Source: Alphaproteobacteria bacterium (lineage in GTDB: Bacteria; Pseudomonadota; Alphaproteobacteria; UBA2966). Taken from it: 64,000 bases of DNA. Location of the stretch: positions 1 through 64,000 of the forward strand of contig JABILA010000116.1 of assembly GCA_018654745.1 (NCBI GenBank), given 5' to 3'. Of this stretch, positions 25,840-34,204 are shown piece after piece. The notes under the pieces were generated by a model, which ran no database searches, was not told where the DNA came from, and saw only the letters and a program-made list of their open reading frames with translations. A program made the position numbers and the translations under genes. Positions within the stretch are counted from its first letter, which is position 1, and every line of letters begins with the position of its first letter.

Positions 25840-26975
25840 GTGTCGTTTCCTTCAATCCAGGTTTTTGTGACCGTCAGGTCATCGTCCAGCAAGGCAAAAT
25901 CAGCCCGGAAACCGGTTGCGATACGCCCGCGTTGTTCATCAAGTCCCAGGAATTGTGCCGGATATAGCGACGCCATACGCAAGGCTTCTTCAAGGGGCAA
26001 TCCGACTTTCGTAGCCGTGTTGCGCACTGCCGTGGCCATATCCAGATGAGATCCTGCAAGGGTGCCGTCTTCCGCCGTGCAGCGATCCTCAGATACCGTA
26101 ATGGTACGGCCATATAAATCGAACGTGCGCAGGTCGCTGCCGACCGACGGCATGGCATCCGTGATCAACATCATTTTGCCCGCCGCCTTGGCCTTGATAG
26201 CTGATCGCAAGGTGGCCTCATGAATATGATGACCATCAATGATCAGACCGCACCAGGTTGCGTCATCATCCAGGGCCGCACCGACCACACCGGGTGCGCG
26301 GCTGTCCATAGGTGTCATGGCGTTAAACAAATGGGTAAAACCTGACAGACCCTCGGCAAGAGCTTTTTGCATATCGTCATACGACCCGGCTGTGTGCCCG
26401 GCGCAGACCCGGATACCGGATTGATCCAGAGCAGCGATTGTGCCTGCTGGCACTGTTTCCGGTGCCAGCGTCACCAGACGTACACCCAGATCCGTTGATC
26501 GATACAACGCCATCAAGTCATCGTCGACGGCACGAATGCGTTCGATGTTATGGATGCCCTTGCGTTTGGTATTCAGTAACGGGCCTTCAAAATGGATGCC
26601 GACGACGCCCGGCATGTTCATGTTCAGGGCCTCGCGCACAGCGTCTGCCGCTGTCTGCATTGACGCCAGATCGTCTGTGATCAGGGTCGGCAGAAAGGCA
26701 GTGGTGCCAAAGCGGCGATGGGCTGCAGCAATTTTTGCAAGTCCGTCATTTGTTATCGTGCCATCCACCATAACACCGCCGCCGCCATTAACCTGAATGT
26801 CGATAAAGCCTGGAACCAGCAAGTTGTTGTTCAGGTCAGTTGTATTACTGCCTTCGGGCAAGCTGTCCGTATTGACGATATCGACGATCAGGCCGCCTTC
26901 GATCAGAACGGTCTTGCCGTTCAGGATCATGTCGCCGTCAAATATCCGGGCGTTGGTCAGGGCTTTGATGCCCAT
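25836..26975 (-). CDS. nagA: N-acetylglucosamine-6-phosphate deacetylase NagA
   Basis: A 379-residue amidohydrolase that removes acetate from GlcNAc-6-P to give glucosamine-6-P. Signatures: LVPGFIDIQVNGGGGV near the N-terminus (the metal site in NagA often differs from HxH), GIHFEGPLLN, GHTAGSYDDM, FTHLFNAMTPM, IIDGHHIHEATL and ITDAMPSVG with the catalytic Asp. The ATG at 26975 is used; a GTG at 26978 is also possible. Adjacent to a SIS deaminase and coupled to it. Confidence 0.95.
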   Translation of the reverse strand: MGIKALTNARIFDGDMILNGKTVLIEGGLIVDIVNTDSLPEGSNTTDLNNNLLVPGFIDIQVNGGGGVMVDGTITNDGLAKIAAAHRRFGTTAFLPTLITDDLASMQTAADAVREALNMNMPGVVGIHFEGPLLNTKRKGIHNIERIRAVDDDLMALYRSTDLGVRLVTLAPETVPAGTIAALDQSGIRVCAGHTAGSYDDMQKALAEGLSGFTHLFNAMTPMDSRAPGVVGAALDDDATWCGLIIDGHHIHEATLRSAIKAKAAGKMMLITDAMPSVGSDLRTFDLYGRTITVSEDRCTAEDGTLAGSHLDMATAVRNTATKVGLPLEEALRMASLYPAQFLGLDEQRGRIATGFRADFALLDDDLTVTKTWIEGNDT

Positions 26976-28024
26976 CACAAGGTCTCCGTCACTTTTTTCA
27001 AGTGACGCGGTGTGTCGGGATCAAGTCCCCGGGCGGCAGCAACCTTGTCAGCAAGGCGATAAAAACTCTGGATCATGGCCAGCGGAGCGACGGCTGGATG
27101 CATGTCAGCGACAACGGGTAACCGACCCGGTGCAGCGTCCCCTTCTTCTGCAACAAAAAGATCGGCACCTTTTTCACGTAACGCTGTCGCCAGTTCAACG
27201 ATGCCGGGGCGGGTGCCGTCATTCTGGCTGAACATCAGGATCGGGAAGCCCATGCGTAACAAGGCCATGGGACCATGCGCCAGTTCTGCTGAACTAAAAG
27301 GTTCAGCATGAATCATCGAGGTTTCCTTGAACTTCAAGGCGGCTTCCTGCGCCACACCATAGCCAAGGCCACGACCCAGGGTGAACATGTTGCGGGCCTC
27401 GGAAATTGTGTTGACGGCTTCGCTCCAGTCGAGATCAGCGGCTTTGGCCAACTGGTTTGGCAGGTGGGCAAGTGCGCCGGACAACTTTTCGTCGCGAGAC
27501 CAGCAAGCCGTAATCTGTAGCAAGCCTGCCAGCGAGGCGATGAAAGACTTTGTGGCAGCAACACTGGTTTCCGGCCCGGCCTGAAGGCCAAGACAGACAT
27601 CTGCAAGATCAGCCAGTGGTGATTTAGTGTCATTGACCAGGGCTACAATCATGGCACCTGCATCACGCGCGGCTTCCGTGCTTTTCAGCAAATCAGGGCT
27701 GCGGCCGGATTGGGAGATCGCCACAAACAACGCACCCTTCAGGCGGGGTTGCGTGTGGTAGACCGAACTGACGGACGGCGCAAACGAGGAAACCGGTATG
27801 CCAAGCTGGGTTTCAAACAGGTATTTGCCATAAGTCGCGGCATGATCCGAAGATCCTCTGGCGCAGGTGACAATAACCGGCGGCTGCAGTTTTTCCAGGC
27901 GTTTTCCCAGTTCCAGACAGGCGGACATGTTTGTGTCCAGCAGGCGGGCAACAGCGGCCGGGGCCTCGCCGGTTTCAAAGGCCATCTGGCTGCCGGAACG
28001 GTGCGGGGCGGTATCTGACGTCAT
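26975..28024 (-). CDS. SIS-domain glucosamine-6-phosphate deaminase/isomerase (NagB-II type)
   Basis: A 349-residue protein with two sugar-isomerase (SIS) domains: VTCARGSSDHAATYGKYL, VAISQSGRSPDLLKS and a C-terminal DPDTPRHLKKVTETL tail, as in NagB-II and the isomerase half of GlmS. It would convert glucosamine-6-P to fructose-6-P plus ammonia, following NagA. GlmS-like aminotransferase activity is excluded because there is no glutaminase domain. Start and stop overlap its neighbours, so the unit is tightly coupled. Confidence 0.9.
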   Translation of the reverse strand: MTSDTAPHRSGSQMAFETGEAPAAVARLLDTNMSACLELGKRLEKLQPPVIVTCARGSSDHAATYGKYLFETQLGIPVSSFAPSVSSVYHTQPRLKGALFVAISQSGRSPDLLKSTEAARDAGAMIVALVNDTKSPLADLADVCLGLQAGPETSVAATKSFIASLAGLLQITACWSRDEKLSGALAHLPNQLAKAADLDWSEAVNTISEARNMFTLGRGLGYGVAQEAALKFKETSMIHAEPFSSAELAHGPMALLRMGFPILMFSQNDGTRPGIVELATALREKGADLFVAEEGDAAPGRLPVVADMHPAVAPLAMIQSFYRLADKVAAARGLDPDTPRHLKKVTETL

Positions 28025-28794
28025 AATTGTAACTCTGCAACAAAATCGTAGGAATCGCCCCGGTAATGGGAACGCACCAGTTCAACGGAAGCGCCATCCG
28101 CAAGGAAGGACCGTCGTTCAATATAGAGACAGGCGCTTCCAGGCTGCACACCCAGCAGGGTGGCATGTTCGGGACTGAACAGCTCGGCGCGCAAGCGCTG
28201 CAAGGCGCGAACCGGGCGACAGCCGTTTTCGTCCAGCGCCGCATAGAGAGACTGGTCCACAGCTTGTGGGTCGGGTAAATATTTGTGCGGCAGGGTCGCG
28301 TGTTCCAGGCACATGGGACGGTTGTCCGCAAAGCGCAACCGATAGAGCCGACTGACCTTTGATCCCGGCGACAGGTTCAGGGCCAGGGCTTCGTCCGGGC
28401 TGGCTGTGGTCACAGACCGGTTCAGCCACTGTACCGTTGGTGTCATGCCGCGCGCCGTCATGTCTTCGGTATAGCCGGTTAATTGCGAAAGGGGTTGTTC
28501 CACACGCGGGGTCACAAAAGTACCGGCCCCCTGGCGCTGGCTTAGCAGACCTTCATCCGCCAATTCCTGAACCGCACGGCGAACCGTGATCCGGGATACG
28601 CCCAGCATGGTCGCCAGATCGCGTTCGCTGGGCAGGGCATCTTCCTGGCCGATGGCACCGGTATCAATGGCGTGGCGAATGCCGCGCTGCAGACGGCGAT
28701 ACAGAGGCAGCCCCTGGGCACCATCAAACTCGACAGCCTGGCGAACAGCGTCGACAAAACCACTTTTCGACATTGTTGGTGAGGAAGTTGTCAT
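28021..28794 (-). CDS. GntR-family regulator with UTRA domain (HutC/NagR-like)
   Basis: A 257-residue repressor: N-terminal winged helix (LPSERDLATMLGVSRITVRRAV and GLLSQRQGAGTFV, shown here in parts of up to twenty) and a C-terminal UTRA ligand domain with LVRSHYRGDSYDFVAELQL. NagR/DasR relatives bind GlcNAc-6-P or GlcN-6-P and repress amino-sugar genes. It is encoded inside the operon it most likely controls; a candidate operator is in the divergent intergenic region (29820-29840). Confidence 0.92.
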   Translation of the reverse strand: MTTSSPTMSKSGFVDAVRQAVEFDGAQGLPLYRRLQRGIRHAIDTGAIGQEDALPSERDLATMLGVSRITVRRAVQELADEGLLSQRQGAGTFVTPRVEQPLSQLTGYTEDMTARGMTPTVQWLNRSVTTASPDEALALNLSPGSKVSRLYRLRFADNRPMCLEHATLPHKYLPDPQAVDQSLYAALDENGCRPVRALQRLRAELFSPEHATLLGVQPGSACLYIERRSFLADGASVELVRSHYRGDSYDFVAELQL

Positions 28795-29705
28795 TGTGAA
28801 CTACCCAGCGGCTCAGTTGTCCCGACCGGTTTTCTTTTCGCCAATGTGTTTCGGGCCATCAACAAGGCACCGTCCAGAGAGTCGCCAAGGCGAGGTCCGA
28901 GAATATCCTGTACATCATTTTTCAGCCAGGGTTTGACCGGCTCGGCAATGCCGCCAATCAGACAGACGGATTTGGCGCCGCGCCTGGCCAGCGCACGTAT
29001 GTATTCCGCAAGGTCATCCGCCGTAGCCTGTATTAATTCATGGGCCGCTGCATCGCCTTCGCGGGCAAAGTCAAAAATGCGTGGCACGAATTTGCCATAA
29101 TCTCCGGGTTTCGCGGTCTCGGCCCAGATGATCATTTCTTCCGGCGAGCGATCAAATTCATCCATGATCCAGATGCTCATCGGGGTTTGGGTCCTGACGT
29201 TATCTTGGGCCAGTAACGCATATCTCAAGGCAGCCCGGCCAAGATGCGCACCGCTGCCCTGGTCTGACACCAAAAACCCCCAGCCACCAAAACTTGTGAA
29301 TTCGCCTTTGTTGATCATGGCAGCACAGCTGCCTGTACCGGCGATCAAAACACCGCCATCCTTGCCTCCATTGGCACCAAGGCAGGCGACATAGGCATCG
29401 GTATGGGCCGTAAAGCCCGCAAATCTGTGCGGGATTTCAGACAATCGTTTTTGTTCGCGCTGCAAGGAAAGTCCTGCCAGTCCGGCCCCGACATGAACTT
29501 CGATAACCCTGTCCTGAGGCAACCCGGCGATTTCCAGAACCTTGTTCGTGGCCAGATTGATTTCGGCCATGGCCCGTTCGCTGCCAAGCAACGTGTTGGC
29601 GGCTCCTGTTGTCGCCTCCGCCAGAACATGACCCGCGGCATCGCAAAGCCGTGCCTTGCAAGCTGTGCCGCCGCCGTCAATGCCGAGGAAGAGAGGGTCG
29701 GTCAT
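28791..29705 (-). CDS. BadF/BadG-type ATPase, N-acetylglucosamine kinase-like
   Basis: A 304-residue ASKHA-fold sugar kinase: FLGIDGGGTACKARL (phosphate 1 motif), GGVLIAGTGSCA, the GGWGFLVSDQGSGAHLGR segment, and a C-terminal CLIGGIAEP. Family members phosphorylate GlcNAc, MurNAc or glucosamine. It is the first gene of the operon on the minus strand and together with NagA and the SIS protein allows use of free amino sugar. The precise substrate is not determined. Confidence 0.9.
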   Translation of the reverse strand: MTDPLFLGIDGGGTACKARLCDAAGHVLAEATTGAANTLLGSERAMAEINLATNKVLEIAGLPQDRVIEVHVGAGLAGLSLQREQKRLSEIPHRFAGFTAHTDAYVACLGANGGKDGGVLIAGTGSCAAMINKGEFTSFGGWGFLVSDQGSGAHLGRAALRYALLAQDNVRTQTPMSIWIMDEFDRSPEEMIIWAETAKPGDYGKFVPRIFDFAREGDAAAHELIQATADDLAEYIRALARRGAKSVCLIGGIAEPVKPWLKNDVQDILGPRLGDSLDGALLMARNTLAKRKPVGTTEPLGSSQ

Positions 29706-29819
29706 GAAGTTCAGGTCCGGTTCCGTTTTCCGGCCCCTGTCAGGGCCTGTGTCAAAATCAAAAGCTGGGCAAATTTGATGCCTGTTTGTCGTTTGGGAAT
29801 ATTCAATACCATTTTATGA

Positions 29820-29840
29820 CCAATTTCAATCAAAAATTGG
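29820..29840. promoter_or_regulatory. inverted repeat, candidate operator in divergent region
   Basis: A perfect 7-bp inverted repeat (CCAATTT, seven bases, AAATTGG) in the AT-rich space between the minus-strand kinase operon (start 29705) and the plus-strand MurQ-like gene (start 29988). It is a candidate binding site for the GntR/UTRA regulator. A second imperfect inverted repeat, TTGGTAT-GCAAA-ATGCCAA at 29983-30001, covers the MurQ-like start codon. Neither was compared with known sites. Confidence 0.35.
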
Positions 29841-29987
29841 ATATTGATAAAATAAGTAATATTTTAAAAAAAGTTTTTCTTAAATTTCAAATAGATAGCA
29901 GTGAAAAACATTGAAATACTGCGGTAAATGCCACGAGTACAGAAAAAATGGTTTAAGTTTGCTAAAAATATGTGGTATTAGATTGGT

Positions 29988-30941
29988 ATGCAAAATGCCA
30001 AGGACATCATTCAAGTGGTTCCATCTTCCGGGGAAGCTTCGCTGGCTTCGACGGAAGAGGTCAGTGCACGCTATGCCGGTTTTGATACCTGGCACAGTGA
30101 AGCTGCGCTGGATGCCTTGTGGCAGGGACAGGCCACGGCAGTGGATGCTGTGCGTCCGGCTATACCGGCCCTGGCGAAGGCCGCAGAAGATGTGGCAGCC
30201 AAATTGGTATCGGGGGCAGGCAGGCTTGTCTATACCGGGGCTGGCTCATCCGGATTGCTGGCCATGCAGGATGGCATGGAGATGACGCAGACATTCAGTT
30301 GGCCTGTGGAACGGCTGGTCTTTCTGATGGCGGGTGGCGATGCTGCCCGACTACAGCAAATCGGCCTGGAAGAAGATGATGCCGCTGCCGCAGTTGCGGA
30401 TGCAAACCGTGTGGCCTTTACAGCACAAGACGTTGTTGTCGCCGTTGCGGCCAGTGGCTCCACACCCTACACACTTGCCATCGTCAATGAGGCCCGCAGT
30501 GCTGGTGCCCTGACGATCGCGATTACCAACAACGAACAAACGCCGCTGGCGGCTGCCGCTGATCATGAAATCATGTTGGCGTCGGGGCCGGAAGTTATCG
30601 CCGGATCTACACGTCTGGGCGCTGGAACAGCCCAGAAGGCGGCCCTTGGCATGTTGTCGACCCTGGTCATGACGCGGCTTGGGCATGTGGTCGATGGCTA
30701 CATGGTCAGCGTTGTTGCTGACAATAAGAAACTTGTGGAACGGGCCATCAGGATGGTCGGCGATATCGCCGGTGTTGCTGAAAATGTAGCCCGCGACGCA
30801 CTGGATACCTGTGACGGCCAGGTCAAGAATGCCGTGCTTGTTGCCAGGGGCATGTCCGCAGAGGAAGCGGCAGGTGCACTGGAAGGAGCGGGGGGGAATC
30901 TTCGCGCCGTTCTTAATTCGAGACCAAAAGAGAAAAGCTGA
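29988..30941 (+). CDS. murQ: N-acetylmuramic acid 6-phosphate etherase (MurQ-like)
   Basis: A 317-residue SIS-domain protein that would cleave MurNAc-6-P into GlcNAc-6-P and D-lactate. Signatures: VYTGAGSSGLLAMQDGMEM with the catalytic Glu (aligned to LDASE of E. coli MurQ), LMAGGDAARL, VVVAVAASGSTPYTLAI, and AGSTRLGAGTAQKAALGMLS. The usual LGTES start is replaced by STEEVSARYAG, so it is a divergent member. I see no Shine-Dalgarno before the ATG; the message may be leaderless. First gene of the plus-strand transport unit. Confidence 0.8.
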   Translation: MQNAKDIIQVVPSSGEASLASTEEVSARYAGFDTWHSEAALDALWQGQATAVDAVRPAIPALAKAAEDVAAKLVSGAGRLVYTGAGSSGLLAMQDGMEMTQTFSWPVERLVFLMAGGDAARLQQIGLEEDDAAAAVADANRVAFTAQDVVVAVAASGSTPYTLAIVNEARSAGALTIAITNNEQTPLAAAADHEIMLASGPEVIAGSTRLGAGTAQKAALGMLSTLVMTRLGHVVDGYMVSVVADNKKLVERAIRMVGDIAGVAENVARDALDTCDGQVKNAVLVARGMSAEEAAGALEGAGGNLRAVLNSRPKEKS

Positions 30942-30972
30942 AAAAACCAACTCAACTGGAGAGGAAGATACA

Positions 30973-32250
30973 ATGACTTCTATAACAGGCTTTGCCCGTA
31001 AAGGGCTGATGCTGGCAGCGGTTGCCGGTGTTGCCACAAGCATGCTGGCATCGGCACCGGTGGCTGCCGGTACGCTGAAAATCGAGAGCTGGCGTAACGA
31101 TGATTTGCAAATCTGGATGGACAAGATCATCCCGGCTTTCAACAAAATGCACGCCGACATCAAGGTCGTTTTCGACCCCATGCCGCCTGCAGATTACAAC
31201 TCGGCCATTAACACCAAGCTTGCTGGTGGCACCTCCGGTGATCTGGTGACCTGTCGTCCGTTTGATGCCTCGCTGGCACTCTACAAGCAAGGCCATCTGA
31301 CCTCGGTCAACAACATCAAGGGCATGGAGAATTTCTCCAGCGTTGCCAAAAGCGCCTGGACTACAGATGACGGCAAAGTCACTTTCTGTGTGCCGATGGC
31401 ATCCGTGATCCACGGCTTTATCTACAACAAGGAAATCTTTGCAGAACTGGGTCTGTCTGTACCGAAGACCGAAGCCGAATTCATGGCTGTTGTGAAGGCT
31501 GTAAAAGCCAAAAGCAAATATACACCCATCGCGCTGGGTTCTTCCGATCAGTGGGAAGCTGCCACAATGGGTTTCCAGAACATCGGTCCGAACTACTGGA
31601 AGGGTGAAGCCGGTCGTCAGGCTTTGATCGATGGTAGTGCCAAATATACCGATGCCGCCTACGTCAACACCTGGAAAGCTTTGGCCGCCTGGGCCCCGTA
31701 TATGGGTAAAGGCTACAAGGCGCAAAAATATCCTGACACACAGAACCTGTTCTCGCTGGGTCGCGCGGCGATTTATCCTGCCGGTTCATGGGATATCAAT
31801 ACCTTCAACGGCCAGGCTGACTTCAAGTTCGGTGCCTTCCCGCCTCCCACACCGGCTGGTCAGTCTGATTGTTACATCAGCGATCACACCGACATTGGTC
31901 TGGGCATCAACGCGCACAGCAAAAACATGAAAGACGCCGAAGTCTTCATGAGCTGGGTTGCATCTGCCGAGTTCGCAGAACTCTATGCCAATGCGTTGCC
32001 TGGCTTCTTCCCGCTGTCCAACCACAAGGTCAGTCTGAAGGATCCGGTTGCCCAGGAATTTGTTAACTGGCGCGGCAAATGCAAATCCACGATCCGGAAC
32101 TCTTATCAGATCCTGTCCCGTGGCAAGCCAAACCTGGAAAACACCCTGTGGAATGTTTCCGCTCAGGTGCTGAACGGTTCCATGACTCCTGCCCAGGCAG
32201 CTGCCGAAGCAGAAAAAGGTCTGAAAGGCTGGTACAAGCCGCACCAATAG
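30973..32250 (+). CDS. sugar ABC transporter, periplasmic substrate-binding protein
   Basis: A 425-residue exported binding protein of family 1 (MalE/UgpB type): Sec signal to about residue 31 (SAPVAAG), then WRNDDLQIWMDKIIPAFN, a conserved AAIYPAGSWDINTF and C-terminal helices. Start at ATG 30973 with GGAGAGGAAG upstream; longer upstream frames are rejected as they overlap murQ. A hairpin follows the stop, as often seen after binding-protein genes. Probably binds an amino sugar or a MurNAc-containing sugar. Confidence 0.92.
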   Translation: MTSITGFARKGLMLAAVAGVATSMLASAPVAAGTLKIESWRNDDLQIWMDKIIPAFNKMHADIKVVFDPMPPADYNSAINTKLAGGTSGDLVTCRPFDASLALYKQGHLTSVNNIKGMENFSSVAKSAWTTDDGKVTFCVPMASVIHGFIYNKEIFAELGLSVPKTEAEFMAVVKAVKAKSKYTPIALGSSDQWEAATMGFQNIGPNYWKGEAGRQALIDGSAKYTDAAYVNTWKALAAWAPYMGKGYKAQKYPDTQNLFSLGRAAIYPAGSWDINTFNGQADFKFGAFPPPTPAGQSDCYISDHTDIGLGINAHSKNMKDAEVFMSWVASAEFAELYANALPGFFPLSNHKVSLKDPVAQEFVNWRGKCKSTIRNSYQILSRGKPNLENTLWNVSAQVLNGSMTPAQAAAEAEKGLKGWYKPHQ

Positions 32251-32278
32251 GGGCGATTTGACCAACTGATCAAAATGA

Positions 32279-32325
32279 GATCCGGGCAGGCTGTCCTCCC
32301 TGTCAGCCCGCCCGGATCGATTTTT
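32279..32325 (+). terminator. hairpin with T-run after the binding-protein gene
   Basis: Stem GATCCGGGCAGGCTG paired with CAGCCCGCCCGGATC (one mismatch) with a ten-base loop, followed by CGATTTTT. It lies between the binding-protein gene and the first permease gene. It probably partly ends transcription or protects the upstream message, so that binding protein exceeds permease. Confidence 0.75.
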
Positions 32326-32380
32326 GAAACAACGACTTTCGATACTTGAATTCAAACGATCCGTAACCTCCGCCGGGGAC

Positions 32381-33319
32381 ATGATCATGCCAGGCTTCGC
32401 CAAATCAGGTAAACGTTTTCCGACCCATATCGTGGTGTTTCTGGCACCGGCGGTGATCGTCTATACCTTGTTCATGATCTATCCCTTGCTGGATAGTCTG
32501 CGCGTCAGTTTCTATACGCCCGACGATACCGGTGCCCTGAGCTTTGTGGGCCTGGGCAATTACGAAACCCTGTTTTTCGACGAGAACTGGTCGAAAGGTT
32601 TCTGGAACGCCTTATCCAATAACTTTATTCTTTTTGCCATTCACATGCTGGTGCAAAACCCAATCGGGTTATTGCTGGCGGCCTTGCTGAGTTTGCCGAC
32701 CGTACGCGGGCGCAACATCTATCGCACGGCCATGTTTCTGCCCACCATGATGTCGGTGGTGATCATCGGCTTTGTCTGGCAGTTGATCTTGAACCCGCTT
32801 TGGGGTGTGGCCGAAACCTTGCTGGATATCATCGGCATGGTGGATTATTTCCAACCCTGGCTGGGCCAGGAAAGCACGGCCCTGGTGACGATTTCGCTGA
32901 TTTCCGTCTGGCAGTTCGTGGGCATTCCCATGATGCTGATTTACGCCGCCTTGCTGAACATCCCGGAAGAACTGACCGAAGCCGCCATCATCGACGGGGC
33001 CAATCACTGGCAGGTGTTCTGGCGCATCAAGTTCCCTCTGATCCTGCCGACCCTGGGCATTGTCTCGATCCTGACATTCGTTGCCAACTTCAATGCCTTT
33101 GATCTGATCTACGCGATCAAAGGCGGGCTGGCGGGGCCGAACTTTGCGACCGATATCATGGGCACGTTTTTCTACCGCGTCTTGTTTGGCTTCCAGTTGC
33201 AGATGGGCAGCAACGGCATGGGGGCCACGGTGGCTGCCATGATGTTCCTGATCATCCTGACCGGCGTCATCATCTTCTTCTTTGCTGTGCAGCGCCGCTT
33301 GCTGCGCCATTCGTTCTAG
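32381..33319 (+). CDS. sugar ABC transporter permease (MalF/UgpA type)
   Basis: A 312-residue inner-membrane permease with about six helices and the EAA cytoplasmic loop: ELTEAAIIDGANHWQVFWRI (20 residues). Start at ATG 32381 or 32387, with GGGG upstream; the longer frame from 32324 would begin within the hairpin. Forms the pore with the next permease and uses the ATPase at 34205. The substrate should be the same as for the binding protein. Confidence 0.92.
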   Translation: MIMPGFAKSGKRFPTHIVVFLAPAVIVYTLFMIYPLLDSLRVSFYTPDDTGALSFVGLGNYETLFFDENWSKGFWNALSNNFILFAIHMLVQNPIGLLLAALLSLPTVRGRNIYRTAMFLPTMMSVVIIGFVWQLILNPLWGVAETLLDIIGMVDYFQPWLGQESTALVTISLISVWQFVGIPMMLIYAALLNIPEELTEAAIIDGANHWQVFWRIKFPLILPTLGIVSILTFVANFNAFDLIYAIKGGLAGPNFATDIMGTFFYRVLFGFQLQMGSNGMGATVAAMMFLIILTGVIIFFFAVQRRLLRHSF

Positions 33320-33331
33320 GGGGGGCGGGAA

Positions 33332-34177
33332 ATGTCGAGCAAACCACTTGTGCAGAAATCCCTGTCCGCCACCCTGGTGCATGGCATTTTGATTTGTTAT
33401 TCAATTTTGGCCCTGTGGCCGATCTTTCTGGTACTGATCAATTCCTTCAAGTCCCGTAAGGGCATCTTTAACGATCCCATGGCTTTGCCCAGCGCCGAAA
33501 CCTTCAGCACCATTGGTTTTGACAAGGTGCTGGGGCGTTCAAACTTCGACGTTTATTTCTTCAATTCCATCACAGTGACTGTGCTGACCCTGGGCATCAC
33601 CCTGTTGATCGGGGCCATGGCAGCCTGGGCCCTCGCTGGATACAAATACAAGCTTAATACCTTGCTGGCTTTTTATCTGGCCATTGGCATCATGGTGCCG
33701 ATCCGGCTGGGCACTGTCAGTATCCTGAAGCTGGTTGTCGCGATGGGGTTGATGAATACCCTGACCGCCCTGGTGCTTGTTTACATCGCCATGAGCCTGC
33801 CGCTGACGATCTTCATTCTCAGCGAATTCATGCAACAAATTCCCAACGATCTGAAAGAAGCGGCACGCTGTGATGGCGTCTCTGAATATCGTATTTTCTT
33901 CCAGATCATTCTACCCCTGACGCGGCCTGCCATTGCCACCGTTGGTGTCTTTACGATGGTGCCGGTGTGGAACGACCTCTGGTTTCCGCTGATCCTGACG
34001 GCGGATGACAGTGTCCGTACCGTGACCCTCGGGGTGCAGCAGTTTGTTGGTCAATATGTCACGGACTGGAATTCGGTTCTGGCCTCGCTCACGCTGGCGA
34101 TTGTGCCGGTCTTTATTCTCTACATCATTTTTTCCCGTCAACTGATCCGCGGTATTACCGCCGGTGCAGTCAAATAA
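33332..34177 (+). CDS. sugar ABC transporter permease (MalG type)
   Basis: A 281-residue permease with about six helices, starting LVHGILICYSILALWPIF and ending in FSRQLIRGITAGAVK, a MalG-like C-terminus. The EAA loop DLKEAARCDGVSEYRIFFQI is visible. Start ATG 33332 follows a G-rich ribosome site and lies 12 nt after the previous stop. Pairs with the MalF-type permease. Confidence 0.93.
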   Translation: MSSKPLVQKSLSATLVHGILICYSILALWPIFLVLINSFKSRKGIFNDPMALPSAETFSTIGFDKVLGRSNFDVYFFNSITVTVLTLGITLLIGAMAAWALAGYKYKLNTLLAFYLAIGIMVPIRLGTVSILKLVVAMGLMNTLTALVLVYIAMSLPLTIFILSEFMQQIPNDLKEAARCDGVSEYRIFFQIILPLTRPAIATVGVFTMVPVWNDLWFPLILTADDSVRTVTLGVQQFVGQYVTDWNSVLASLTLAIVPVFILYIIFSRQLIRGITAGAVK

Positions 34178-34204
34178 TTGCTGTGAAGTAAAAAGGTTTC
34201 CATC

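Noticed and set aside
30351-31725. Two long minus-strand frames opposite murQ-like and binding-protein genes
   Set aside because: Antisense shadows of genes with clear motifs; His/Cys-rich composition without domains.
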